NCBI GenBank assembly: GCA_037133755.1
Contig: JBAXNN010000003.1
Location: forward strand, 185,413-249,412
DNA length: 64,000 bases
Direction: 5' to 3'
Source: F1-60-MAGs149 sp037133755
Lineage (GTDB): Bacteria > Actinomycetota > Thermoleophilia > Gaiellales > F1-60-MAGs149
Shown: positions 42,996-51,488 of the stretch, in pieces
How positions within the stretch are numbered: the stretch's first letter is position 1
How the letters are laid out: every line of letters starts with the position of its first letter
Program-made: the position numbers and the translations under genes
Notes under the pieces: model-generated
What the model saw: the letters and a program-made list of their open reading frames with translations, nothing else
Database searches by the model: none
Told to the model about the DNA's origin: nothing

Positions 42996-43502
42996 CTACG
43001 GCTTCGGGTCGTTCGGGTCGTACGGGATCACGATCACCTCGATGCCATCGGTACGCAGCCGCTTGGCGAGCTCGGTGCCGACATCGCCCTCGACGAACCG
43101 CCGCCAGCCGGTGTACTGCGTCTCGTCGATCACGATCGTCTTGACCTCGCGGGTGCGCGCGATGCGCGCCAGCGTCTTGGTGGTCTTGCGCGTGACGGCC
43201 ACCTGCCCGTCGGCCTCGCCGCCGGCCGCGATGATCGCGTCGACGCCCTTGCCGACCCAGTCGTGCCGCGCCTTCATCTCCTGCTTGGTCGGCATCAGGC
43301 CGGGGTTCGGCAGCCCGAACTGCGTGCCGTGGATGCGGGCGATGGTGACGACCGTGACGGGCCCGGCAGGCGAGAGGGCGACCGCCTTGGCGATCGCCCT
43401 CTTCGAGAACCTCCGCCGACCGTCCCCGGCGAGCATGGTCTCGCAGGGTTCGGCCGGTTGCTCGTCCCAGTTGCGCTTGCGGCGACGTGGGATCAGCGGC
43501 AT
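42996..43502 (-). CDS. Universal stress protein-like protein
   Basis: A 168-aa protein with a partial UspA-type alpha/beta layout: PVTVVTIARIHG, DAIIAAGGEADGQVAV, ARIAREVKTIVI-like strand (REVKTIVIDETQYTGWRR) and a final EVIVIPYD strand. The usual ATP-binding G-x2-G-x9-G-(S/T) motif is not obvious, so it may not bind ATP. It sits 14 bp after the permease and 67 bp before the ligase gene. Usp domains often accompany APC permeases, which supports the call. Confidence 0.55.
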   Translation of the reverse strand: MPLIPRRRKRNWDEQPAEPCETMLAGDGRRRFSKRAIAKAVALSPAGPVTVVTIARIHGTQFGLPNPGLMPTKQEMKARHDWVGKGVDAIIAAGGEADGQVAVTRKTTKTLARIARTREVKTIVIDETQYTGWRRFVEGDVGTELAKRLRTDGIEVIVIPYDPNDPKP

Positions 43503-43516
43503 GTGGCGTCAGCTGC

Positions 43517-45007
43517 TCAGTGCGGATGATCCACGTGGTGCGGGGTGGCCTGGCCGTGGCGCTTGTCCTCGACGCGGCGCCACAGGTGCAGCGGCACGTA
43601 GAGGGCGAGCAGGATCAGGCCGACCCAGTAGAGCCAGCGATAGCCCGTGCCCACGGCGTAGTCGGCCGAGTAGTAGCCGCCGATCGCCCACAGCAGCAGG
43701 CCCGCTACGCCGAACAGGATCGCCAGCGGCGCCATGATCTTCGGCATCTTCACGGGGCGCGGGAAGTCATCGCGCTTGAAGCGGAAGACGCCGAACCCGA
43801 CCATCGCGACCGACAGGGCGAACAGGTAGCCCATGTTCGAGAACACGTAGATCTGCAGCGGCGAGCCGACGAGCAGCACGAGCAGCGAGGCGACCAGGGA
43901 GAGGACGATCGCCGTGCTGGGGGAGCCGTGCTTGTTCGTCTTGCCGAACATCTTCGGAAGCACGCCGTCGATCGAGTTCTGCCAGAGGCCGCGCGACGCG
44001 CCGATCAGCGCGTTGAGCACGGACAGGAGCAGCGCAGCCACCAGGGCGAGTCCGACGAACCACTTCCAGAACTCGTTAGCGCCGAAGATCTTGTCCACGT
44101 AACCGAGGAACACGACGTTGGCGTCGCCCGAGCCGAGCTCGGCGAAGCCGGCGGTACCCAAGACCGCGAGGAGCATCAGGGGGAGGGTGACGTACACGAA
44201 CAGGCCGAACAGGCCCTCGGCCGTCATCGCAATCTTGGCGTCGCGCGCGGGCTCGCGGCACTCGCCGATGTAGCACGCGGCTGCCTCCATTGCCCAGACG
44301 GTCCAGGTGAAGATGAACGCCCAGCCGATGATCAGCTGCCACGACCCAGTCACGCCCTCGGGCAGCGTCGTCAGCTGCACCTGGCCAAAGTCGATCGAGG
44401 ACGGGTGGAAGAACGGGAGCACGATGATCAACACGAGCGGGATGATCGAGCCGATGCCGAGTACGGTCGCGAACGTCGCGCCGAGGCGGATGCCGAGCCA
44501 GCCGGGGATGAAGATCACGACGAGGATGATCGCGGCGGTGACGAGCACGCCGACCGACCACGCCGACCCGAACTTGTCGGAAATCGGACCGTAGGTCGAG
44601 CCGAGCGGAATGCCGAACAGGTCGGTGATGTACAGCGCCGCGAGGTACGCGTTGATCGGCGCGACGGTGAACCAGCCGAGCCAGTACGCCCACGAGCTGA
44701 GGCCGCCGATGTGCTCGGAGGCCGTGCTGCCCCACGGCTTGAAGGTCTCGAACGCGTACGACGGCAGGCCGCCGGCTCGATCCGGGAAGGCGGCCGCGAG
44801 CTCGGCCAGGCAGAAGCAGAGGAACACGCCGATCAGCGTGAGGATGATGAACAGCGTGATCGCCACGCCGCCGAGGGCCACGAGCGCATAGCCCGCGAGG
44901 CCGATCACGAGGATCGTGCCAGCCAATCCGATGACGAAGGCGCCCCACCAGTTGGTGCCCTTCTCGAGTTCTACGGTGAATCGCTCACCGGATGGATGAC
45001 TTGCCAT
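43517..45007 (-). CDS. APC family amino acid/amine permease
   Basis: A 496-aa transporter with about 12 membrane helices. Family signs are a glycine-rich TM1-like region (WGAFVIGLAGTILVIGLAGY), the consensus LAELAAAFPDRAGGLPSYAFE with its conserved Glu and Gly, and later WAMEAAACYIGECREPARDA. First gene of a reverse operon with a Usp-like protein and a GlnT-type ligase, so the substrate is likely an amino acid or amine to be gamma-glutamylated. Confidence 0.85.
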   Translation of the reverse strand: MASHPSGERFTVELEKGTNWWGAFVIGLAGTILVIGLAGYALVALGGVAITLFIILTLIGVFLCFCLAELAAAFPDRAGGLPSYAFETFKPWGSTASEHIGGLSSWAYWLGWFTVAPINAYLAALYITDLFGIPLGSTYGPISDKFGSAWSVGVLVTAAIILVVIFIPGWLGIRLGATFATVLGIGSIIPLVLIIVLPFFHPSSIDFGQVQLTTLPEGVTGSWQLIIGWAFIFTWTVWAMEAAACYIGECREPARDAKIAMTAEGLFGLFVYVTLPLMLLAVLGTAGFAELGSGDANVVFLGYVDKIFGANEFWKWFVGLALVAALLLSVLNALIGASRGLWQNSIDGVLPKMFGKTNKHGSPSTAIVLSLVASLLVLLVGSPLQIYVFSNMGYLFALSVAMVGFGVFRFKRDDFPRPVKMPKIMAPLAILFGVAGLLLWAIGGYYSADYAVGTGYRWLYWVGLILLALYVPLHLWRRVEDKRHGQATPHHVDHPH

Positions 45008-45132
45008 GACCCCTCCCGTCTAATGGTGTGGTGAGCAAACCACTGCGGTTCAAGAAAGTCAAGGGGCGACGCCGGACGGTCCGGAGGGGATGCGGCGTAC
45101 CCGTCGCGAACCTCGTGCTACGGTGCCGCGCG

Positions 45133-45339
45133 ATGAAGGCAGATACGCATCCCGAGTACCCCGTCGTGACGATCACGTGTTCCTGTGGGAACTCGTTCGA
45201 GACCCGTTCGACGAAGGGCGACTACAGCGTCGAGCTCTGCTCGGCCTGCCATCCGTTCTACACGGGCACGCAGAAGCTGATCGACGTCGGTGGCCGCGTG
45301 GAGCGCTTCAACAAGCGCCGCGCCAAGGCCTCGTCCTAG
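45133..45339 (+). CDS. rpmE: 50S ribosomal protein L31
   Basis: A 68-aa ribosomal protein, MKADTHPEYPVVTITCSCG at the N-terminus. Zinc-type cysteines are kept: C-x-C near residue 16 and CSACHPFYTG, so this is the C+ form. The ATG at 45133 gives the standard N-terminus. It opens the block rpmE - DUF1385 - prfA - prmC found in many Actinobacteria. Confidence 0.96.
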   Translation: MKADTHPEYPVVTITCSCGNSFETRSTKGDYSVELCSACHPFYTGTQKLIDVGGRVERFNKRRAKASS

Positions 45340-45358
45340 TCAGGTCCGGGAGCGGACG

Positions 45359-46288
45359 ATGAGCCAGTCCGTTGGTGGGCAGGCCGTTGTCGAGGGCGTG
45401 ATGATGCGCACCCCGTCGGCCTGGGCCGTCGCGGTCCGGCGTCCGGACGGCCGTATCACCACCGTCGTGGAAGATCAGCGGTCCGTCGCGCTGCGCTCGC
45501 CGGTTCTGCGTTGGCCCGTCGTGCGTGGCGTCGTGGCGCTCGGCGAGTCGCTCGCGATCGGGATGAAGGCGCTGTCGCTGGCGGCGCGCCTGTCGTCGAG
45601 TGATCACGGGCACGAGGGTGAGGAGGGCGAGGCGGAGGAGGAGCTCGGCCGCAAGGAGATCGTCATCGCGCTCGTCGTGGCGGTGGTCTTCAGCATCGCC
45701 TTCTTCAAGGTCGTGCCGAGCGTCGTTGCCAACTTCCTGCCGATCGACGATACCGTCACGTTCGTCGTCGTCGAGGGCCTGATCCGTGTCGGGCTCTTCG
45801 TCGGGTATCTGCTGTTCCTGACGCTGCTGCCCGACCTGCGCCGCGTCTTCGAATTCCACGCCGCTGAGCACATGGCGATCAACGCGCTCGAGGCGGGCGA
45901 GCCGCGCACCGCCGAGGCGGCTGCCCGGCACTCGCGCATCCACCTGCGTTGCGGCACCGCCTTCCTGCTGTGGGTGATGGTGATCGCGATCATCGTGTTC
46001 GCCTTCGTCGGGCGCCCATCGCTGCCCTGGCTGATCACCTCGCGCATCGTGCTGGTGCCCGTGATCGCCGGCGTCGCCTACGAGGTGATCCGTCTAGCGG
46101 GCCGCTACGGCCACAATCCGATCATCCGTGCCGTGCTCTGGCCGGGCCTGCTTCTCCAGCGCCTGACGACGCGGCCGGCCGACACCGAGCATCTCGAGGT
46201 CGCGGTCGCTGCGCTCGACGCTGTGCTCGAGCGCGAGACGTTCAACCGCCAGCGTCGCGCCGAGGCCGACGTCGACGTGATGGCCTGA
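45359..46288 (+). CDS. DUF1385 membrane protein
   Basis: A 309-aa integral membrane protein of the DUF1385 family. Hallmarks are SVGGQAVVEGVMMRTPSAWA at the N-terminus, FEFHAAEHMAINALEAG and HSRIHLRCGTAFLLWV, with four or more helices. An acidic insert (HGHEGEEGEAEEELG) precedes the first helix. Function not established; its position between rpmE and prfA is widely conserved. Confidence 0.9.
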   Translation: MSQSVGGQAVVEGVMMRTPSAWAVAVRRPDGRITTVVEDQRSVALRSPVLRWPVVRGVVALGESLAIGMKALSLAARLSSSDHGHEGEEGEAEEELGRKEIVIALVVAVVFSIAFFKVVPSVVANFLPIDDTVTFVVVEGLIRVGLFVGYLLFLTLLPDLRRVFEFHAAEHMAINALEAGEPRTAEAAARHSRIHLRCGTAFLLWVMVIAIIVFAFVGRPSLPWLITSRIVLVPVIAGVAYEVIRLAGRYGHNPIIRAVLWPGLLLQRLTTRPADTEHLEVAVAALDAVLERETFNRQRRAEADVDVMA

Positions 46289-46326
46289 CGACGCGGCGCG
46301 CGGGTGCTCCCGCGTACCCTGCAGGT

Positions 46327-47403
46327 ATGGAACGCCTCGTCGCCCAGATCGAACGATCCTTCGAGGAGACCGAGCAGGAGCTCGCCGACCCGGCCGTGCT
46401 CGGCGACCACCAGCGTCTGGCTGAGGTTGGTCGCACCCACCGCCGCTTGCAGGCCGCCAACGAGTTGGCCAAGCGCTGGCGCACCGCGACCGCGACGGTT
46501 GCCGACGCCACTGAAGGGCTGGAGAGCGAGTCCGACCCTGAGGTGCGCGCCTACCTTCAGGAGGAGCTCGAGTCCGCGAGGGTCGAGCTGCCCGAGCTCG
46601 AGGAGGAGCTGCGCATCGCGATGCTCGAGCGCGACCCGGCCGATGATCGCAACGTGATCGTCGAGATCCGCGGTGGCACGGGTGGGGAAGAGGCAGCCTT
46701 GTTCGCGGCCGATCTCTTCAAGATGCTGACGGGCTACGCCGATCGCCTCGGGTTCAAGCACCAGGTGCTGACGAGCGACCCCTCCGATTCGGGCGGCCTC
46801 AAGGACGTTTCGTTCGAGATCACCGGCGACGGCGCGTACTCCGCCTTCAAGTGGGAGTCTGGCGTCCATCGCGTGCAGCGCGTACCGGCGACGGAGACGC
46901 AGGGGCGCATCCACACGTCGACGGCTACCGTCGCCGTGCTGCCCGAGGCCGAGGAGGTCGAGGTGACGATCGATCAGAAGGACCTCAAGATCGACGTCTA
47001 TCGCTCGACCGGTCCCGGCGGCCAGTCCGTCAACACGACCGACTCCGCCGTGCGCATCACGCACTTGCCGACCGGCGTCGTCGTCGCGTGCCAGGACGAG
47101 CGCTCGCAGCTGCAGAATCGCGAGCGCGCCATGAAGATCCTGCGCGCCCGCATCTACGAGGCCGAACGCGAGCGCCTCGACGCCGAACGCGCGGCGACCC
47201 GTACCTCGCAGATCGGCACGGGCGCGCGTTCCGAAAAGATCCGGACCTACAACTTCCCGCAGAGTCGCGTCACCGACCACCGCATCAAGTTCACCTCGCA
47301 CGATATGGACGGCGTGCTGCTCGGCGCACTTGAGCCGTTCACCTCTGCGCTCCAGGCCGACTGGAATCGCCAGCAGCTCGAGGCCGCCTCCGCCGATGGG
47401 TGA
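46327..47403 (+). CDS. prfA: Peptide chain release factor 1
   Basis: RF1 ends translation at UAA and UAG. The 358-aa protein has the PxT codon-recognition motif as PAT at 187-189 (RVPATETQGRIHTS) and the catalytic GGQ at 231-233 in GPGGQSVNTTDS. The C-terminus RTYNFPQSRVTDHR is standard. The next gene, prmC, methylates this GGQ glutamine. Confidence 0.97.
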   Translation: MERLVAQIERSFEETEQELADPAVLGDHQRLAEVGRTHRRLQAANELAKRWRTATATVADATEGLESESDPEVRAYLQEELESARVELPELEEELRIAMLERDPADDRNVIVEIRGGTGGEEAALFAADLFKMLTGYADRLGFKHQVLTSDPSDSGGLKDVSFEITGDGAYSAFKWESGVHRVQRVPATETQGRIHTSTATVAVLPEAEEVEVTIDQKDLKIDVYRSTGPGGQSVNTTDSAVRITHLPTGVVVACQDERSQLQNRERAMKILRARIYEAERERLDAERAATRTSQIGTGARSEKIRTYNFPQSRVTDHRIKFTSHDMDGVLLGALEPFTSALQADWNRQQLEAASADG

Positions 47404-47407
47404 GGCC

Positions 47408-48253
47408 ATGCCCGGTGGCATGAAGACCGTCAAGGACGTCGTCGCGCTGTCGGCGGCCTACCTCGACGCGAAGGGGCTCCCGACGGCGCGTCTCGACGCC
47501 GAGAAGCTGATCGGCAGTGTGCTCGACCTCGATCGACTCGAGTTGTATCTCCACCACGATCGGCCGGTCGCGCCCGCCGAGCTCGACGCAATCCGGCCGC
47601 TCTTGCGCCGCCGCGCCGACCTTGAGCCGGTGGCGTACATCCTTGGCGAGGTCGGGTTCCATCGGCTGGTGCTGAAGACCGACGCGCGCGCCCTGATGCC
47701 GCGCTCGGAGACCGAGACGCTGGTCGAGGTGGCGCTCGCGAATCTGCCGAAGGGCGGCACGGTGCTGGACGTCGGGACCGGATCGGGCGCGATCGCGATT
47801 GCGATCAACCACGAGCGGCCTGACGTGACGGTCACGGCAGTCGATGTCTCGCCGTCTGCGCTCACGCTCGCGCGCGAGAACGCCGAGCGCATCGGCGTCG
47901 AGATCGAGCTGCTCGAGTCGGATCTCGCTGCAGCCGTGGCGGGGCGAACCTTCGACGTGATCGCCGCGAACTTGCCCTACATCCCCGACGGCGATCCGCG
48001 GACCGAAGCGGGCGTGGTGCGCCACGAGCCGCACCTCGCGCTCTATGCCGGGGCCGACGGTCTCGATCTGATTCGGCGACTCGTGGTGGATGCGCCGGCG
48101 CTGCTCAACCCGGGTGGAATGCTCGTGCTCGAGAACTCGGATGAACAGGCCGGAGCGGTGACGGGGCTGCTCGAGGCAGCTGGCTTCGTCGACGTGGCGG
48201 TCCACCGGGATCTTGCCGGCGTCGATCGGGTGGTGGCGGCGCGGCGGGGGTGA
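47408..48253 (+). CDS. prmC: Release factor glutamine methyltransferase
   Basis: PrmC transfers a methyl group from SAM to the GGQ glutamine of release factors. 281 aa from the ATG at 47408 (alternatives 47396 and 47420). The SAM loop is VLDVGTGSGAIAIAI (~120-133). The substrate-binding NPPY motif reads NLPY at 188-191, a change at the second position that should still hold the glutamine amide. It directly follows prfA. Confidence 0.93.
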   Translation: MPGGMKTVKDVVALSAAYLDAKGLPTARLDAEKLIGSVLDLDRLELYLHHDRPVAPAELDAIRPLLRRRADLEPVAYILGEVGFHRLVLKTDARALMPRSETETLVEVALANLPKGGTVLDVGTGSGAIAIAINHERPDVTVTAVDVSPSALTLARENAERIGVEIELLESDLAAAVAGRTFDVIAANLPYIPDGDPRTEAGVVRHEPHLALYAGADGLDLIRRLVVDAPALLNPGGMLVLENSDEQAGAVTGLLEAAGFVDVAVHRDLAGVDRVVAARRG

Positions 48254-48317
48254 GCCTGCTCTGGATCCGGTGAGCATGGTGGGGCGCCTGCAGAGGCCTC
48301 GCGTGGAGTGGCAGAGC

Positions 48318-48421
48318 ATGTTCCAAAGGGGTCAGACCATCTTGGAGCATCTCGCGCCGTGGCCCCTAGTTCCAGCTGTCATCCCGCGATGCTCCAAGAT
48401 GGTCTGACCCCTTTGGAACAT
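48318..48421. repeat. Inverted pair of 33-mers, family 1, copy 2
   Basis: Units at 48318-48350 and 48389-48421 are exact reverse complements with a 38-bp loop. Compared with copy 1 the units have several changes (ATGTTCCAAAGG..., ...CATCTTGGAGCAT), yet each is matched in the partner. The single units fold poorly on themselves here, unlike copy 1. Located after prmC in a 301-bp gene-free stretch (48254-48554). Confidence 0.93.
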
Positions 48422-48557
48422 GCGGCGCGGTGTACGTGGGGCGCGGGTTCCGGCAAGCACCACCAGCGCCATGTGCGGCATGCACACTCCGTCATGTGAT
48501 TGACAGGCGCCGGTGGTGCTTGCCGGAACCCGCGCCACGCGTACACTCCGCCGCATG
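48419..48557. repeat. Inverted duplication of the glyA leader and start codon
   Basis: Arms at 48419-48470 and 48506-48557 (52 bp, five mismatches; core of 25 bp perfect at 48440-48464/48512-48536) enclose a 35-bp loop. The right arm is the glyA leader including the ATG at 48555-48557. The left arm is its mirror and abuts the 33-mer pair. Confidence 0.92.
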
Positions 48558-49850
48558 GCCATCAACGATCTCTCCCTCGACACCCTCCGCACCGCTGGAC
48601 TCGAAGCAGTCGATCCCGCCATTGCGGCCCTCCTCGACCGCGAGCTGGACCGCCAGCGCGACGAGCTCGAGCTGATCGCCTCGGAGAACTTCACGTGGCC
48701 GGCGGTGATGGAAGCGGTCGGCAGCGTCGCCACCAACAAGTACGCCGAGGGGTATCCGGGCAAGCGCTACTACGGCGGCTGCGACGTCGTCGACGAGATC
48801 GAGACGCTGGCCATCGAGCGCGCCAAGAGCCTCTACGGCGCCGAGCATGCCAACGTGCAGCCGCACGCGGGCGCGCAGGCCAACATGGCCGCGTACCTCG
48901 CGCTCCTGTCGCCGGGTGACACGGTGCTCGCGCTGCGTCTCGACCACGGTGGTCATCTCACGCACGGCCATCCCGTCAACTCGTCGAGCAAGTACTACAA
49001 CTTCGTGCACTACGGCGTCTCGCCCGAGACCGGCACGATCGACATGGAAGACGTCCGCAAGGCCGCCCACGAGCACAAGCCGAAGCTGATCATCACGGGT
49101 GCCAGCGCATACCCGCGCACGCTCGACTTCGCGGCCTTCCGCGAGATCGCCGACGAGGTTGGCGCGAATTTCATGGTTGACATGGCGCACATCTCCGGTC
49201 TCGTCGCCGCGGGTGAGCACCCCAGCCCGGTGCCGTACGCCGACGTCGTCACGTCGACCGTGCACAAGTCGCTGGCCGGCCCGCGCGCGGGCTTCATCCT
49301 CTGCAAGGAGGAATGGCAGAAGAAGATCGACTCGGGCCTCTTCCCGGGCCTGCAGGGTGGTCCGCTCTGCCACGGGGTGGCCGGCAAGGCCGTCGCCTTC
49401 GGCATCGCGGCGACTCCGGCCTTCAAGCAGTACCAGAAGCAGATCTGCCTCAACGCGCAGGCGCTGGCCGATGGTCTACTCGGCACGGGCAATAAGCTCG
49501 TCTCCGGTGGCACCGACACGCACCTCGTGCTGCTCGACCTGCAGGAGGCCGCGTTCTCCGGCAAGGAGCTCGAGGATCGCCTCCACTCGATTCACGTCAC
49601 GGTGAACCGCAACTCGATCCCGTTCGACCCGCGCCCCGCGATGGAGACCAGCGGCATCCGCATCGGCACGCCGGCCGCCACCATGCGCGGCCTGGACGAG
49701 GCCGACTTCGCGAACGTCGGCCGCATCATCGGCTCGGCGGTCAGCGAGGCCGCCGACCTCGACGTGCTGCGCGGCGAGATCGACTCGATCCTCGCCACCC
49801 GTCCGCTTTACGCGGGCATGCGCGGCTTCGGCTCGATCCACGCGGGGTAG
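48555..49850 (+). CDS. glyA: Serine hydroxymethyltransferase
   Basis: GlyA interconverts serine and glycine with transfer of a one-carbon unit to tetrahydrofolate. 431 aa. The PLP lysine is Lys238 in TSTVHKSLAGPRAG. ELIASENFTWPAV, GYPGKRYYGGCDVVDEIE and SGIRIGTPAATMRG are diagnostic. It links glycine/serine with the methylene-THF pool fed by the sox/mgd-like enzyme and Fhs. No clear ribosome site is seen because the leader lies inside a large inverted repeat. Confidence 0.97.
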   Translation: MAINDLSLDTLRTAGLEAVDPAIAALLDRELDRQRDELELIASENFTWPAVMEAVGSVATNKYAEGYPGKRYYGGCDVVDEIETLAIERAKSLYGAEHANVQPHAGAQANMAAYLALLSPGDTVLALRLDHGGHLTHGHPVNSSSKYYNFVHYGVSPETGTIDMEDVRKAAHEHKPKLIITGASAYPRTLDFAAFREIADEVGANFMVDMAHISGLVAAGEHPSPVPYADVVTSTVHKSLAGPRAGFILCKEEWQKKIDSGLFPGLQGGPLCHGVAGKAVAFGIAATPAFKQYQKQICLNAQALADGLLGTGNKLVSGGTDTHLVLLDLQEAAFSGKELEDRLHSIHVTVNRNSIPFDPRPAMETSGIRIGTPAATMRGLDEADFANVGRIIGSAVSEAADLDVLRGEIDSILATRPLYAGMRGFGSIHAG

Positions 49851-49903
49851 TTCGTTCCGCTCGCGCTCGGGCGCGAGCAAGGTCCACTCGCGATCGCGTG
49901 TGG

Positions 49904-50003
49904 ATGCTCCATAGGGGTCAGACCCTTTTGGAGCATCCGCGCGGTTGATCGCGGGCCCTGATTGAGCACCATGCTCCAAAAGGGTCTGACCCCTATGGAG
50001 CAT
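49904..50003. repeat. Inverted pair of 33-mers, family 1, copy 3
   Basis: Units at 49904-49936 and 49971-50003 are exact reverse complements with a 34-bp loop. The unit (ATGCTCCATAGGGGTC...) differs from copy 1 at one position, mirrored in the partner. It lies between glyA and the wecA-like gene; a short GCTCGCG/CGCGAGC hairpin at ~49859-49878 precedes it. Confidence 0.93.
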
Positions 50004-50028
50004 CCACGGACACAGGTACCCTGAGGTC

Positions 50029-51189
50029 GTGGTGCCCGACGCCTTCTCCCGGCTTGTCCTTGCGCCGTCGGCGATCTACGCGCTCCTGATCGCGGGCGTC
50101 GTCGCGTTCGCGCTGACGCCGGTGATGATGCGCCTGGCGTGGCGGCTCGGCGTGGTGGACAAGCCCGGCGGTCGCCGCATCCATGACCGGCCCATTCCTC
50201 TCCTCGGTGGCGTGGCGATGTTCCTCGGCATCCTCGCGGCCGTGCTGCCGAATGTGGATGTCGATGCGCGGTACGAGTTCATCCTGCTGGGCGCCGCACT
50301 GATCTGTCTGCTCGGTGCGCTTGACGATCGCTTCGGCATTCCGCCACTCCCGAAGTTCCTCGGCCAGATAGCGTGCGCCGCGATTCCCGTGGCGCACGGC
50401 ATGACGATCGACTCGGTCACGATCCCTTTCATCACACCGAGCACCCTGTCGTTCGGCGTCCTCGCGTACCCGCTGACGATCATCTTCATCGTCGCCGTGG
50501 CGAACGTCGTCAACCTCGCCGACGGCATGGATGGGCTTGCCGCCGGAGTCTGCGCGATCAGCGCGATCACGTTCGCCATCCTCGCGCTCTCCCTCGGCCG
50601 CATCTCGGCGGGCGTGATGGCCGCGGCGATCGCTGGTGCCTGCCTCGGCTTCCTGCCGTGGAACTTCAATCCGGCGAAGGTCTTCATGGGCGACTCGGGC
50701 GCACTCGTCCTCGGGTTCCTGTTGGCCTGCGTCTCGATCCAAGGCGTCATGAAGACCGCCGCCGCCCTTGCGCTTGTCTTCCCCCTGGTCGTGCTGCTCG
50801 TGCCGATCCTCGACACGTCGTTCGTGATCCTCAAGCGCCTCAAGGCGGGACAGTCGATCGCCAGCGCGGACAAGAACCACTTCCATCACCGGCTGCTCCG
50901 CGTCGGCTTCACCCAACGCCAGGCGGTCGGTCTGCTGTATGCGTGGTCGGGGGTGCTCGCGGCCTTTGCCCTCGCAATCCGCCTGTTTCCGTACCGCACC
51001 GAGGGCACGTGGAACCTCTGGCCGACGATTGGGTTGACGCTCTTCGGGCTGCTCGCGTTGGCCGTGACGTACTACGTCGTCGTCGCCCTCGAGATCCTCA
51101 AGTACGGACACCTGCGCAAGGTCGGCCTGCTGCGCAAGGCGGACGCGCCCGACGAGGCACCACTCCCGCGGCCCTTCGCCCGCACCTGA
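50029..51189 (+). CDS. Undecaprenyl-phosphate sugar-1-phosphate transferase, WecA/TagO type
   Basis: A 386-aa membrane enzyme that loads a GlcNAc-1-phosphate-type sugar onto undecaprenyl phosphate for cell-wall glycopolymers. It starts at GTG (50029). The catalytic aspartates are in LLGALDDRFGIP, NLADGMDGLAAG and FMGDSGALVLGF, and the HFHHRLLRVG motif on a cytoplasmic loop is intact. About 10 helices. Its position just before the ATP synthase genes is common in Actinobacteria. Confidence 0.92.
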   Translation: MVPDAFSRLVLAPSAIYALLIAGVVAFALTPVMMRLAWRLGVVDKPGGRRIHDRPIPLLGGVAMFLGILAAVLPNVDVDARYEFILLGAALICLLGALDDRFGIPPLPKFLGQIACAAIPVAHGMTIDSVTIPFITPSTLSFGVLAYPLTIIFIVAVANVVNLADGMDGLAAGVCAISAITFAILALSLGRISAGVMAAAIAGACLGFLPWNFNPAKVFMGDSGALVLGFLLACVSIQGVMKTAAALALVFPLVVLLVPILDTSFVILKRLKAGQSIASADKNHFHHRLLRVGFTQRQAVGLLYAWSGVLAAFALAIRLFPYRTEGTWNLWPTIGLTLFGLLALAVTYYVVVALEILKYGHLRKVGLLRKADAPDEAPLPRPFART

Positions 51190-51332
51190 CGAGCCAACGT
51201 CATGCCAGTCCCGCGAACCCCCTGCTAGGTTTCCGTTCGGTCGGGCAACCGGCTGCGAACAGGAAACCGGAGCTCAGCATCACCGGATCGGGAACCAACG
51301 GAGGGGCAGACGCCTCGGGACTCGGAGCCGGC

Positions 51333-51488
51333 ATGGTGGTGATCGCCGGGATTTTGGTCGGTGCGGGGATCGGCGTCGCCGTCGGTCTCCTGATCGATCG
51401 GCTTGCGCCGGCGATCATGATCGGCTCGAGCATCGGACTCGTGCTCGGGTTCTACCTGCTCTACATCAAGTACTTCAAGCCACGCTGA
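51333..51488 (+). CDS. Small AtpZ/AtpI-like membrane protein
   Basis: At least 51 aa with two membrane helices, MVVIAGILVGAGIGVAVGLL and a second ending LGFYLLYIKYFKPR. This matches the small AtpZ-type protein ahead of many atp operons. The ATG at 51333 has a GGAG site, but the reading frame is open upstream to 51189 with similar composition and no ATG/GTG/TTG, so the N-terminus is uncertain. It overlaps the next gene by one base. Confidence 0.6.
   Translation: MVVIAGILVGAGIGVAVGLLIDRLAPAIMIGSSIGLVLGFYLLYIKYFKPR

Noticed and set aside
48254..50028. CRISPR array suggested by recurring short repeats around glyA
   Set aside because: Repeats occur as inverted pairs, not regularly spaced direct repeats, and there are no cas genes.
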